Of a DNA stretch of 64,000 nucleotides, positions 44,841 through 56,539 are shown in pieces. The notes under the pieces were generated by a model. It worked only from the letters and a program-made list of their open reading frames with translations, was not told where the DNA came from and did not search any database. The first letter of the stretch is position 1. Each line of letters opens with the position of its first letter. Position numbers and translations under genes: made by a program. This stretch comes from Alectoria sarmentosa. Its lineage: Eukaryota; Ascomycota; Lecanoromycetes; Lecanorales; Parmeliaceae. Location of the stretch: assembly GCA_009733775.1 (NCBI GenBank), contig WOGZ01000158.1, positions 1-64,000 on the forward strand. The letters are read 5' to 3'.

Positions 44841-46284
44841 TCATCAAAGCGAAGGGCATCAATAGAATGCGGAGCACTCTCGAAGTTGCGGCTGTGTAGG
44901 TCTACCTCGTAATGAATCACCTTGTCCACAATATCTCACTATTTATGCTTCGAGCTTCGAGCCTCGAATTCGCAAACAATGTCCAATCGGTTCGGGCTCG
45001 ATAAATCTGCAATTGAAATTTCTCTATTCATTGGAGATGTTATGACCCCCAACGGAAATCGGTGTGTGCAAAGATAGCTATTAATCAATATCATCCCTGG
45101 GGTTCTTGAAGGGCATGCGTCTTACGGAGAAGCTTTCTGGCCTATAGCATGAGACGTAATGCGCCGTCTGCTGCAAGTTAATGGCGGAGTGACGCTCGAA
45201 AGGGATGGAGAAGGCCGAAAGGCAGTGGCTGAGAGGATTCATTCAGGCAGGCCGTGCACACTGAAACGTAAAGAAAGAAAGAATGAAGTTGAGCGCCAAG
45301 AACAATGCCTCGGCTGCCACCACTGTTAAGGTAGCAAATCATGGCCAGTCCATATGATTTTCTTTTCCCTGTATCAAGTAGCTTCTTTAGCATGTGCTTC
45401 TGGCTGGCTTGGGCTTTATTGTTCGGTTTTGGTGCGGACAAGAAACTGAGTGTCCTTTCCGTAGCCTTTATTGAACAGGAGACTTGAAAGGCGATGAGGC
45501 CGTATGATTGTATTTTCCTTGTCAAGATCTTTGCGTACGAGTACCTTGATTGTGAGCAGATGTTGCTGACTTTCTACCGGACCTGTTCCTTGATGACGAT
45601 CCGGAAGCGACGAGTGCCGAGATCTGCACTAACCGCATCTGGACCCTCCAAATCTCCAAATGGCCGGAAACGGCTATTTTGATCATCGGAATTTGCCATT
45701 AGCTAACAATACAATACGACGACTTGTTGGTCTGTTCTTACAATCTAAATCTTCTACTGTGCTTCCGGATGAGAAGCTATGTTGATTTGGGCGCAATTGA
45801 TGGCAGGCAGATGCTTTGCACTCGATTGGCCGCAAGAAAATCACTGCCCTCGCCCACGTGCAAAAATGGAGTCCCGCGTGGCAGAGATGATTGAGACGAC
45901 TAAAAAGTGAAAAAAGTGAAAAAAGAATCTGGCACCTGGCGCTAATGATGGAAAGCTGAAAGCATTCCAGCCAGGACGATCCGTGGCTAAGACGTACGCC
46001 TAGAAAGCTAGAACAAAGAAAGAAGAAGGAAGCTTTGTATCTAACTTCAAAATCTGGGGGCGTCAGAAAAGGCTGAAAAAATGACTGGTAACTCTCCGCC
46101 CTCGTCTTTTCTGATGCCCATAAAAAAAGGAAGACTTGGAGACTTCCGGCCTGTGTCACTCCTCCAAATGACGCCATGGTCTGATCGATGTCTTCAACCT
46201 ATTTCCCCATGATTCCTGTACTTCAAAATCTTTCTCGCGCCTTCGACTTCTAAACAATCATAAGCCACCACCACCTCAACCATC
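44841..46284. other. Intergenic region, no gene recognised
   Basis: About 1.4 kb; contains the aquaporin promoter at its right end. No domain-bearing frame is seen. Confidence 0.6.
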
Positions 46285-47538
46285 ATGAATACCGACGCAC
46301 CCATCACTGCCCCTGTCGACGGGCCCATGCGCCGACTCCTCCGCACACTCCCACCCACAACACGCGGCCACACTGTCGCTGTCATAGGCGAATTCGTGGG
46401 CACCATTTCCTTCCTATTCTTCGCTTTTGCTGGTACCCAGTAGGTGAACTTCAGCCCATGTGATCCTCCATTTTCATCTTTACTGCAATCCTAGCTTCAA
46501 GATACATTCTGAAGCACAGATGATAGATATACGCTCGGGATGTGTCTGAATAGTCATACGCCGATCATGAGGAGGATATGCTGATTGCTGGTTTATTCCT
46601 GTAGAGTTGCAAACATTTCGTCCAACACTAATACAGGGACCACGGTCATAACGCAAGTCGCGCAAAAGAATCCTTCCGAGTTACTATACATAAGTTTGAG
46701 TTTCGGGTTCTCGCTAGCTGTGAACGCATGGGTCTTCTTTAGGATCAGCGGAGGCTTGTTCAATCCTGCTGTCCGTGATCAGTGTCCCCCAGGGGTTGCC
46801 TGCGATGGTACCTGACTGAATCCCGAGCGAACGCTGATATTTGTTTACAGGTTACGGTCGGGATGGTTCTCATCGGCGCCATCTCCTTCGTGCGCGGCAT
46901 TCTCCTCTTCATCATCCAGATCGTTGCAGGCATTGTCGCAGCATACATCGTGCAAGCGCTCTTCCAAGGCAAATTGGCAGTCTCAACGACCCTTGGTGGC
47001 GGCACTACTATCACACAAGGTGTCATCATTGAGATGATCCTGACCGCGCAACTCGTCTTCACGATTTTCATGTTAGCGGCAGAAAAGCATCAGGGGAACT
47101 TCATCGCGCCGGTCGGGATTGGGTTGAGTCTTTTCATTGCTGAGCTGGTTGGTAAGTCTCAGTCCATATTCTAAGCCGCCAAATCCCTCTTTCACTTTTC
47201 CACATACCTTCACCACCCAGCGCCAATTTCCTATCTCACCTGCCAAACCTACCTCTAAATATCTTCTTCCAGGCGTCTTCTGGACCGGCGGCTCCCTCAA
47301 CCCCGCCCGCTCCTTCGGTCCCGCCGTCGCCGTCCACGCATTCCACACCACGCAATGGATCTACTGGGTCGGTCCCATCTGCGGCTCTCTCTTCGCAGTC
47401 CTGCTCTACAAACTTATCAAATCGCTAGAATACGAGAGCGCGAATCCGGATCCGGAGCTGGCGCCTTCGGCTGGGAAACTGGGTAAACTGGGGGCAAATG
47501 GGAATGGGAACGGCAAGGTATTGTCGCCCATAGAGTGA
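46285..47538 (+). CDS. Aquaporin / major intrinsic protein
   Basis: Four exons (46285-46439, 46605-46770, 46851-47151, 47273-47538) give 295 residues. Six hydrophobic helices are visible. The first NPA box is at 105-107, split from its following VTVG by intron 2. The second NPA box is at 217-219, followed by the selectivity-filter Arg220 (SLNPARS). 'VIGEFVGTISFLFFAFAG' opens TM1, and 'GVFWTGGSLNPARSFGPAV' is typical of water-type aquaporins rather than aquaglyceroporins, which usually have Asp after the second box. The cytosolic tail is Gly/Asn-rich with a K-L-G-K-L-G stretch. Role: water, and possibly small-solute, flux across plasma or internal membranes. Substrate choice is an inference. 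Confidence 0.93.
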
Positions 47539-49635
47539 GTGGGAATTCATTTCATGGGGGCAAAGGTTTTCAAAACCACTGGTATAGGGTATGATTGCGG
47601 TGATTCTATGTACATACTTTCCTCAAGATCATTGATAAATGGCCAGCCGTCCACTCTCTGACTGCTTGGCACGTGAAAGCCAGCAACCGTAGCCAGAGAT
47701 ATAGCCAGCAACACACACACTCTCTCCTCTCAAACGCCACGCCAAACCATGAGCAGAGTACCACCAAGCATCTGATTCCCACAATCATTGGGACTCGGAA
47801 CTCCCGTCGCCACCCCGGGGTTCCCACTCTCGCTGACAGCCTGAAATAGCCCGAGGCTCCGAAGTCGCCGTCACGATAGTACAAAGCCAACATGTTTCTA
47901 TCAAGCGCGGCGCCATCTTCCTATTGAACCACGGCAGATTCCATCCCTACAGGAAATCCCTCGCATTGACTATATATACCCCTTGAAGTCATCTACGAGA
48001 CAAGTTGAGTATCCCGTTCCCATACAACGATTCGGACCATCGTGGGTACACACGAAATGCCATGCGGTTCCGTGGAGATGGTGGATTCGATTGATGCTTC
48101 TTCTTCTCGAACGAAATAATCAACAAGCTTAGCTCAGGAGTATGCAGTAAAGCGAAGCGGACGGGAGGAACGAGAGTATGCTGTTCTTTAATTTTCCAGC
48201 GAAAGGCTGTTCACGAAGGCCTGCGAGAACATGACTCAGGAAAGATTTCATTCCTAAATTGGGAGCGATGCGCTCGTTTGATAGGTTAGGAGTTTAGTGC
48301 CGTCATGTCACTGGTGCTGCTGCAAATCTTATGGTGGGCGGTTTTCTCTAGAGACGGTGGGGAAACGCTACTTTGAAAGCTCATTGTAAGTTGAAGACAT
48401 GAATGCATTGGAGGAGACCGGAAGGAAGAAAGAAAGAAAGAAAGTTGAGCAGAAGGAATCGAGCTGAGCAACTTATGCCACGACCAAAGCGATATGATCT
48501 GCCACTTTACCCAACCCAACCTTGGCTGCAAACACGCATCCCACAATCGACGACATCACAAACGAGCGCTACGATACCCTGAAACTGCCATCACGAAAGC
48601 CTTGAAGCCACCGAAACGTCGTGCCTTTGGAGAAAATCGTCCCAGCCCCTCCTCTCTAAAGGCAGGCTGAACCGCGTTATGGCGCGCAGGAAGCAAAGCT
48701 TTCGGCAACGAGGAGAACGAAAGAGCGAAGGTTCTATCTATCCGACCTAACAATCAATCTTTCCGCTATTAGACGCCGGTAAATATGGAGCGAGCAACCA
48801 TCATCCTCGGAGTGGAACCCTCCTGCCTCTTGTCCAAGGCTAGCGTCGTTTGCTAGGCATATAGGATTTTTCAGTTCACGAATTCTCTCGTCTGTCAACA
48901 TCTCCCAACCTTTTCATGTAGATTGCCATGGCGGTCTCTTCAACCGCCAACCCGGGTTCAATCGAACACGATTGCATGTTATTTTTTAAAGGTAAACTTG
49001 TCATTCTCAGCTAGCCATCAGCGCCACGCAGCAACTATCTAGAGGAGGCGGGATTTGAATGGGAAGGGCGGGGAAAAGTGAAGATGAGACTGCATTGGGG
49101 CACTCCGGTCTGTTCTTGTGTCAGTAGTCGTTTGGAGTGTGAGGATTACCTGCAGAGATATCCGATGGTGGGCCGCATGGTCGATATCCGAAGCAGCGGT
49201 GTCGGAGCGCGTTTTCTATATTTCTCTGAATGCTACGGTGTCACTTCGTCTCTCACAGCCTCTAGTATCTACGTATATTGATTGTCGCTGATCAAATAAT
49301 AGAGATTGAAAGAAGCAACAGCTGATTACTCGTAAGTAGTAGAGATCCCATTCCGCCTGCCCCTTTGCCTAAAGCCAACAGCAAAACAGTTCCGCGGTGC
49401 CGACACGAGGTGACATTTGCCATGCATTGTACAATAGGGGCAACGTGTAGGACGAGTTTACGCAATACCTCAGGATAACGGAACCGAAATCCAACGAGAA
49501 ACGCTCAAAGACGAGGCAGATTGTTTCTTTCTCTATTCACCAGCTACATATCCAGCAAATGCCCATCTCCCCCGCTCCACTCCTCATCAGTCCGTTTTTG
49601 CCCTCCCACCATCAAACGCACCCATCAACGAAACC
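47539..49635. other. Intergenic region, no gene recognised
   Basis: About 2.1 kb. A short AAAG repeat lies at 48428-48443. A tRNA B-box-like word at 48953-48964 has no matching A box or clover-leaf. Confidence 0.6.
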
Positions 49636-49961
49636 ATGAAACTCACCATCAAATGCGGTGCGCCACACCCTCCCGCAAAAATGTTACACCACACTGACCC
49701 TCAACTCTCCAAGTCGATCCAGCGACCGATCGGCTCCCTTTTGTTCTGACATTCTCGCTCTACGACAAAATTGGCGTGCTCAAATACCAGATCGACGACC
49801 GAGCCGGGATCCCCATCCACGAGGAGCGCATTGCCTTGGGGAGTTCCGACGGGGTACCGCCGAACGATGAACAAAGTCCCGAGGGGTGCGGTATTCACAA
49901 TAGAGACGTCGTTACTGTTCATCGCATTTCCAGCGCCTCTGAGAAGAAACCTTTCTCTTGA
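49636..49961 (+). CDS. Small ubiquitin-like protein
   Basis: Exon 1 is only 22 nt (49636-49657, MKLTIKC plus one base). A 56-nt intron leads to exon 2 (49714-49961); together they encode 89 residues. The product follows the ubiquitin pattern: first strand MKLTIKC, second strand LPFVLTFSLYDKI, helix GVLKYQIDDRAG, then IPIHEERIALG where ubiquitin has IPPDQQRLIFAG, and a last strand RDVVTVHRI. No C-terminal Gly-Gly is present; the tail ends KKPFS, so it is not expected to be conjugated as such. The loop after IALG is longer than in ubiquitin and acidic. I infer a free-standing Ubl of unknown partner. No match to a named Ubl is claimed. Confidence 0.6.
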
Positions 49962-51089
49962 TTCGTTCAAGAGGGGTTTTCCGGGGGCAGGGGGGAGACA
50001 TAGTCGACGTCTTCGCAGGGTATTTATTAGCATTGAGAAGTTCGAAAATGACCTGTCTTTAAGCCGAACAACTCGCTTTTATGATCTCTGGCAAATTTTT
50101 CATACGAGAAAAGAATCCCACACGTAGTTTTTTGTCGTAAGATGAGGTAGTGGGGCATCGGCGGGGGGGGGGGCCCGGTCATTGAGGAGGCATCACCGGT
50201 GGAGAGGGTCATGTGGGGGATGGAGCGGGTGCGGAGCTCGTCTTGGGTTGTGGTTTTCGGCGGGGAGGGCGTTGTGTGGGCTGGAGAAGGGACGGTCTTT
50301 CGAGGATGGGGTAGCTGTTTTCTTTTTCTCTGTAAGATGGTAGAATCCGTCGTTAAAAATTTTCTTTTCATTCCAACAGGACAGCGTTTCTCTCCATCTA
50401 ACCTTGTTCACTTATTTAAGATCTGCGCTCCGCAAGCCAATCTCTAAAAACCTTTAATCCGTTTTTTTCCTTTGGTCCTTTGGAACATTCCAGGTGACGA
50501 CATCGTCTCCTGTTTTTTCGCGCATAGCTGCAGCTGTTGGTCTTATGACGCAAAAATGACTACTGCTCACAGATTACCGTGTGGGCGGTAACTCACACCG
50601 AAATTCCTGTGCCGGTCGGCGATCGTACGAGTAGACTTCGGACTGATCCAAGTGAAGATTCCGCCTGGGCAGAGGCTGCGACCCTCCCCTTTGCAATTCT
50701 GAGTTCCAGCGTGAGATGGTCATAAAAGGACAGTTGCGAGCTGTAACGTTGTTCTGAACCCTTGTGTCTGTTTTTGGGTACCTTCTTCTCTATTGGAGCT
50801 GGTAGTGGTGGTGGTGGGGCTGCAGCTTTTTGTCAATAGTGTTGCATGCTGCTTCCCAACGGGCAAAGAAGTGTGAGATGCTCCCCATAGCCATCGACTT
50901 GGTTCAGTCGAATCGCCAGTACTCAAGAAGCTCACCGAACGACCATCTGGGTGAGTTAAGTATCTATGCTTTGTCGACCATCATTCCGTCAGGCTGGTGG
51001 CCGCGGGTAGGATCGACCTATCTTCTATCCGACCAAGATAATTTCATCTGCAGCAAGCCGTTATCTGATCTTTGATTAGTTTATCATTG
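49962..51089. other. Intergenic region at the boundary to the decayed tract
   Basis: About 1.1 kb with no recognisable gene. A G-run occurs at 50163-50173. Confidence 0.55.
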
Positions 51090-51960
51090 CGAGCTTCGGT
51101 ACTTCAGGCTGTTCTGCTCGATGAGGGCGCCGATTTCGTCGTTGTACTTGCCATCCCTGGTGATTTCCGTTTCAGTTCTTTTGAATATGTCATCCACGAT
51201 CAGATTGCCTTTGATGGATAATTCTCTGGGACTTGAACTAGCTTTCGCTGCTTGACAGCTGTGGCGAGATGACTATCGAATTCATCATCGAACCTTTTTT
51301 TGATGTCAGCCGTGATCTTAGTGCGAAGGCGATCTTCAAGCTGCTTTCTTTCAATCTGTACAGTTCGATCCCTTGCTTTCTTCAAGGCTTCCATGTTCAC
51401 AGCCTTCCTGGCCTCTTCCTTTGCTTAGGCTTCTCTGTATTCGGCTGCCATCTTTTCCCTTTCCAATGTAATTACTTCCTTTTTCACCTCATCCCTTAAC
51501 AAATCTTTGATGTGAAGCACTAGATTATCCTCGAAGTTGGGCTCGCAATACTCAGGACACCGACATAGGTGTGTTTCCTCATCAAATCCTTTTATAGACA
51601 GGGATGAGCAGACGATCAGAAGTAGGGAGAATTTTCCGAACGGGGATCTCGTGTGCAGACGCGATGCCAAAAGCTCGCCAACGACTGTCGCGCTGGTTTT
51701 GGCCTCAACCTGGCGTTGCAGATGCGGAGTTTCAGCTTTGAACGCGGCTTGATTTGTCACAGTAGATCCAGAGTCAAGATCCATTGTATCAGATGGCGCT
51801 GTTGTATTGTCTGTTTTTCCGTCGATGCTTCTCAAGCCTTGAGCCTGTCAATCTCATTGACAGTCCGAACTCTTCGAACGCCTGATTGCTCGCTTCGAAT
51901 GGATGTCATAATAAGCCCGCGACCTGTAGACGCAACGATCATCGTCCTCATTTCTCTTTC
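51090..51960 (-). pseudogene. Decayed coiled-coil protein fragment
   Basis: A 136-codon frame (51425-51835) with coding-like, charged composition ends 'EREKMAAEYREA' in TAA at 51425-51427. The same frame resumes directly as 'AKEEARKAVNMEALKKARD', a continuous heptad-like helix. A second break follows near 51200, where another frame carries on to about 51090 ('LIVDDIFKRTETEITRDG'). Upstream, another short open stretch begins near 51960. The internal TAA is explained by CAA to TAA. No family is recognised; it may belong with the damaged SNF2-like sequence just upstream on the same strand. Confidence 0.5.
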
Positions 51961-52389
51961 AGAGTTCAGGCAGAATCCATTCTTGATGGCTAAATCACGA
52001 TCGTTTTCATTTTTGAATTAAATCAAATAACCACGGCTTTGTGTAAGTAACCTCCAACAAATGTGCTTGTCTACAGGGATCATCGAAGCATTTCAACGGT
52101 GAAATCGAGCGAGTATTTTCCTTCGGCTTTTCTAACCGATCCAGCACCAATAGTTCCTACTAGATCTGCCGAGACCTAACCAATTAACAGTGAGGCTTCT
52201 CTTTCACGACAAGCTTTGGGAAGATAGTCAAGTTTTCGTCCTCCAAGTATGTTCTTTGGAGTAAAGTTTTCAAAATTGAAACGCTGACTGACATACTGTC
52301 GACGTGAATGTGGTTTTTGAAGTCCAGGGATTCATTTTAAGAGCTCGAAGCCGCCCGCTGTCGATTATCATGCGAGTCACACTAACAAT

Positions 52390-54655
52390 TTCTTTTCTCA
52401 AGGTCATCAGAAATTCGATTGATTTCATACGTCAACATGGTGCTTGATGCGACCGATGCTGCTGTTTGGCGTCAAAGACAATGTGGGCGAGAGCCGTAGT
52501 GATCTTGCCCAGACTCATCTCATCATCGCTCAGGATCCCCCTTTTGATCGACGAGACGCACATGATTCGAAGTCAAATCAAGGCTTGTACTTGATGGGGA
52601 AGGAGGACCCATTCGGGCAGCGAGGGGGCCGTAACATGGTCGAAAATAAACGGATTGATGAGGTCAATACCTAAAGTGTGGCAGCAATCGACGTAAAAAG
52701 GAGAGATAACACTCGAGCTGTTGATCCGATTTTGGAATTCCCAAAAATGATTCCGCTCAATGTCGAGCACCTCGTCGGCGTTTCCCAATGTCTCCGCTTC
52801 GGTAACAGTCTGGGAGGTGAGCTGAAGGGATAAATCTTGCACTGCTGAGCGCGAGGCTCGATCATTGCTCTCGATCGCCCGTCGCGCGAGATCGCTCTTG
52901 GCTTCGGTGCTGAGAACGATCTTAATGTTGTGTTCGGGGGTAGGATAGATGATATTAACGGCGTCGTCGATTTGAGCACACGCGCTCGCTTGTTGTTTAA
53001 AGGTCAGGATTGAACGATCTTGCTTGATGGCTTGTTGCACTTATCTCATATCCCTCGTGGATTTCTCTAAGACTTTTTGAATGATGTCATTAAATGTGCT
53101 GGCGTTGCTATGCTTAGCGTCTTGGTTAGGGATTAAATGACGCTTCGCCGCGATATTCTTTTATGTCTGCTCCGCCCATGCGATGGACTCGTCGTTTATG
53201 CAAACGCGTTCACGAGTTCAATTTTCAATATCGATGTTGTTTGTAAACAATATGTCATCAATGACGCCCTATCGGTCATCAGGCTTCTCAAAGAAATTGT
53301 AATATTCAATCGAGATGACGTCATTCTTGCCTTGACCTTTCGACGTTCTCTCGTTTTGATTGATGGTTCGGTGAAAACCAGATTTCTTTTTCCGCCAAAA
53401 TCATCGCAGAAATTGATACGCTCGATGTTAATCTTTATTGTGATAATTATAAAGCGGCTTAAGTTGGTCACGAGCATCTCTGAATGATTCGAAGATGACT
53501 CTCGAAGATAAATTTCAAAGTAATAAATCAGTAAAAGTTCGCTCGTAAATCAAAGTCAATATCTACGCTGTGCGGAGAAACTAAAAAATTATATTCGATT
53601 TAAATGTTATTTTCATGAATCAACGTAAAAAAATTGCAGGGTCGAAATACGATGTATTGATGCTTTTGTCTTCCATTGAAAACCTTTTCGCTTTTGCTAT
53701 CTGAGATTGCTTTAAAATGACATCAGATGTTTTCATCATGTCAACTAGCTTCTTCGTCGTCTTGAAATTAAATAACCCGACAACTTTCTCTCACTCTCGT
53801 AAAGCGAGAGAGACTACGAAAACGCGATATGGTCGTGAAAGAAGTGCCACGGTATGTCAGCGAGATTAATAATCACAATTTGCGAAAGACAGTAAAGCGC
53901 AGAAGGTATCAATCATGAAGTGGAGATGTTTTTGTATTCATGGTCGAAGTCATGTGTTGCAAATTTTAATAGCCGCAGCTATTAATCATAAGATAAAGAA
54001 AAAGAAATCGTCTCGGGGTCGTCGCGAGGACGATTCAAACATCATCATCATCATTTTCATCATCCTCAGTTTTCTTCTTTTTCGACGAATTGCTTTTTTT
54101 TCGCCTGAGGATTCTCAAATTTTGAGCCGAGCTCATCATTGTCTTCGTTCGGTTCTGCCGCGAAGTTTTATCCCAATAATGAAACGAGATCGTCGCGGCG
54201 AAGGCGGAGCTCGCGACCTTCTAGCGACATCGTCAGTTCCCGCAAGCTGTCCGTAACCTTTCGCACAGCATCCGCATCATCATAGTTAACGCGAGGGAGA
54301 GGCAGGCCCGAGGGGTGAATGATTGAACCGCCCTCAGAGCGCAGCGAGGTTGTGACGCTGTCACGACGAGAGGTGAAGCGCGAAGGGCGAGGAGAGGGAG
54401 GTGCATAGATGTTGCCTTGACACGGTCTTGATCAGCATTCGCAACGACCTCGTGAAAGTCAAAACTTACTTTTTGATCAAAAACGAAAACATCGAATGGA
54501 TTCGTTTGTTTGGCGGATTGAGCCTTTATGACTTTTTGAATAAACATCTCGTGAATATTGCGAGCAAGTAGTCCCGAGCTCGCTGGCTGTTTCGGAGTCT
54601 CAGGATCCGGGTCATTATCCTGCTTTCGCTTCGGTACCTTGGCAGCTTTTGCCAT
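52390..54655 (-). pseudogene. Decayed SNF2-type helicase-like gene
   Basis: Minus-strand remnants in a plausible order. At the 5' end an ATG at 54655 opens 'MAKAAKVPKRKQDNDPDPET', a basic-acidic start, with a coding-like frame to about 54430. Lys/Asp-rich low-complexity remnants follow. The frame at 52573-53040 contains 'PSLPEWVLLPHQVQALI', a TGA, then 'GILSDDEMSLGKITTALAH'. In SNF2 ATPases the motif order is HQ-(x)-GGIL-DEMGLGKT, so the two lie where expected but the Walker A is damaged (MSLGKI for MGLGKT). Another in-frame stop (TAA, 53041-53043) precedes this frame. Later helicase motifs are not recoverable. Family function would be ATP-driven remodelling of nucleosomes or DNA-protein complexes; this copy cannot encode it. 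Confidence 0.6.
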
Positions 54656-55239
54656 GGTGGGATGGAGGCAATCAGCCCAGAGTGAAATCAGTGGATGTTG
54701 TCTGCTGTCCTCCGTAACCTTGCGAGTCCACCGCATTCTCGTGATCCCACTCATCCAAATAAGTGCCATCTCTTTGTACGGACATACTATTCCGTGACAT
54801 GCGTGAAGTTTACCTGGCCCCCTGACACTTTTCATGCATGCGCCCGAGACGAAATTCCCGAAAAATCGAGGTGTTGGAAGATTGTTTCTGTAAAATAGGA
54901 TAATCAAAGCATCTCCGATTCCACCACGGTCTAGGGCATTGTCTCCGCCTGCAGTCCGAGCTTTAAAAAGGTAGGGTACTGGACACATGTGCACAATAAT
55001 GAAATTCCAAAATATGCGTTACGCAGGGTGAAATAGCTGCAGCAATCAAAAATCCATTTCAATCTTCTGGCCCCAATATTCTCCTCGACAAAACAAATTC
55101 CGAAGAAGGAAACCTGATGAACCTTCACAATTTCCAGAACTCCTTACTCGAGGATGTCTCATAGTCGAACTCAGTCACAGTTGGACATGAAGAGTACCAG
55201 AGTCAAAATCGAAGTAAGATAAGCATAGCCATAAGCAAA

Positions 55240-55640
55240 AAACATATTCGAATATCCCTCCGATTATCTCGTTCCCAGCGATGCCGGCTGGCACATCTGA
55301 GCAAGTCGCCACGCCCAATAACGCAACTTAGCAAGTGCACTCGTGAAGAATAGCAATACGGTGGCTAAAGCGGGTAGGATGTCTTTATTGGAAACGATGT
55401 CTCTGTCTTCCTCTAGTATCAACTCGACTGCAGTAGATGAGTAACTCTGCACGGCCTCTATGTGCAGAGGAGTGTTATTCGAAAACGTCCATCTAGGTCG
55501 ACATGTCGAAGTGTACGCCACTCATGAGATTTAAGTTCACCATGCCCAAGGGGTCCGTTTGGACTGAATTTCAGCGACCAGACTTCGGGGTCAAATAGTG
55601 ATAAATAGTTTTTTAACGTAGATTTGATAATCGCATTCAA
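55240..55640 (-). pseudogene. Coding-like fragment with a hydrophobic end
   Basis: Two overlapping frames: one reads 'YLSLFDPEVWSLKFSPNGPL' and 'EWRTLRHVDLDG'; the other continues 'LHIEAVQSYSSTAVELILEE' and a hydrophobic stretch 'LPALATVLLFFTSALAKL'. The composition is protein-like and the switch suggests a frameshift or a lost splice site. No family is recognised. Confidence 0.35.
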
Positions 55641-55929
55641 TTGAAGTCGAATTTCTATTATAAAATGTTATCAAATGTAAAATATCTTTGTCTTCATATC
55701 ATGAAAGTATTTCATCGTCAATATAATTTAGGAGATTCGTTTTCGGAATAGTTGTTTTGATCTTATCGAGATGTCGCAAAATGAGAATTTCCTCACGAAA
55801 TGGTTGACGGTGGGTAAATGACCTGGTTCGGTAAGCATTATGAGATGAGCGGAAGTGCAACAACCATCGGTACCAAATCTCCACCGATTGGACGTACGGC
55901 GATGTGAAGAGGCGGTAGACATTTCTTTT

Positions 55930-56187
55930 GGCGGTGGGACCGGGCGTTGTGAGATAATCGTCGACGATTGGAGAGAGCGTTGCGAGAGGTGTGCTGAGAG
56001 GTAGAGGACTCGGGATAAAGGAGAGCATTGGTAGACAATCATTGGTTTCGGCGGTGTGACTGGGCGTTGTGAGAGGATTACCGACGAGTGGAGGCGGCGA
56101 CATGGATCGCTGAGATGGGGCGCAGGTTGGGTGACCGAGAGTATCGGAGTGCCATCGAGTTCAGCAGTGGGAGTGGGCGGTGTGACT
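55930..56187 (-). repeat. Imperfect direct repeats, about 120-bp period
   Basis: A 42-bp word beginning GGCGGTG at 55930-55971 recurs at 56050-56091 (offset 120, exactly 40 codons), and a shorter diverged copy lies near 56163-56187. On the minus strand the repeats translate to LTTP(S/G)(H/P)TA(E/K) motifs, so they may be remnants of a repeated protein segment. Confidence 0.6.
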
Positions 56188-56539
56188 TTTTTTGGCAGGT
56201 CATGTCATCAAGCTGACGTTGCGATGTAATAAGCTGGTATCTGGCGTTGCGAGCCGCGGCATTGCTGCTCCGTTGGAGGTTTGCGTTTTTCTCACTAGTT
56301 GTCCTTTGTTGTATCGTCTCCTCCAATCGCGCAGCATTGGGGCACCAATTTCTGAGTGGTGACTTTCATGGTGGTAATGTGGTGTTTATCGACACGTTCG
56401 CCTCCTGGTGGACCTACTGCCTGTGAATGACCTCGATCGCCCAAGACTCCACTATCCTTTGTTGAATGATCATTGAGGCACTCTGGCTCCATAAGTGACG
56501 CATGTTTGCAAACACTTCCTTCAGAGTCGCTGCTCAAAT

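Noticed and set aside
48950..48966. tRNA B-box-like word
   Set aside because: GGTTCAATCG lacks the closing CC and there is no A box or clover-leaf at the right distance.
54660..54994. Upstream extension of the MAKAAKV frame
   Set aside because: No coding-like composition before the ATG at 54655; the start is placed there.
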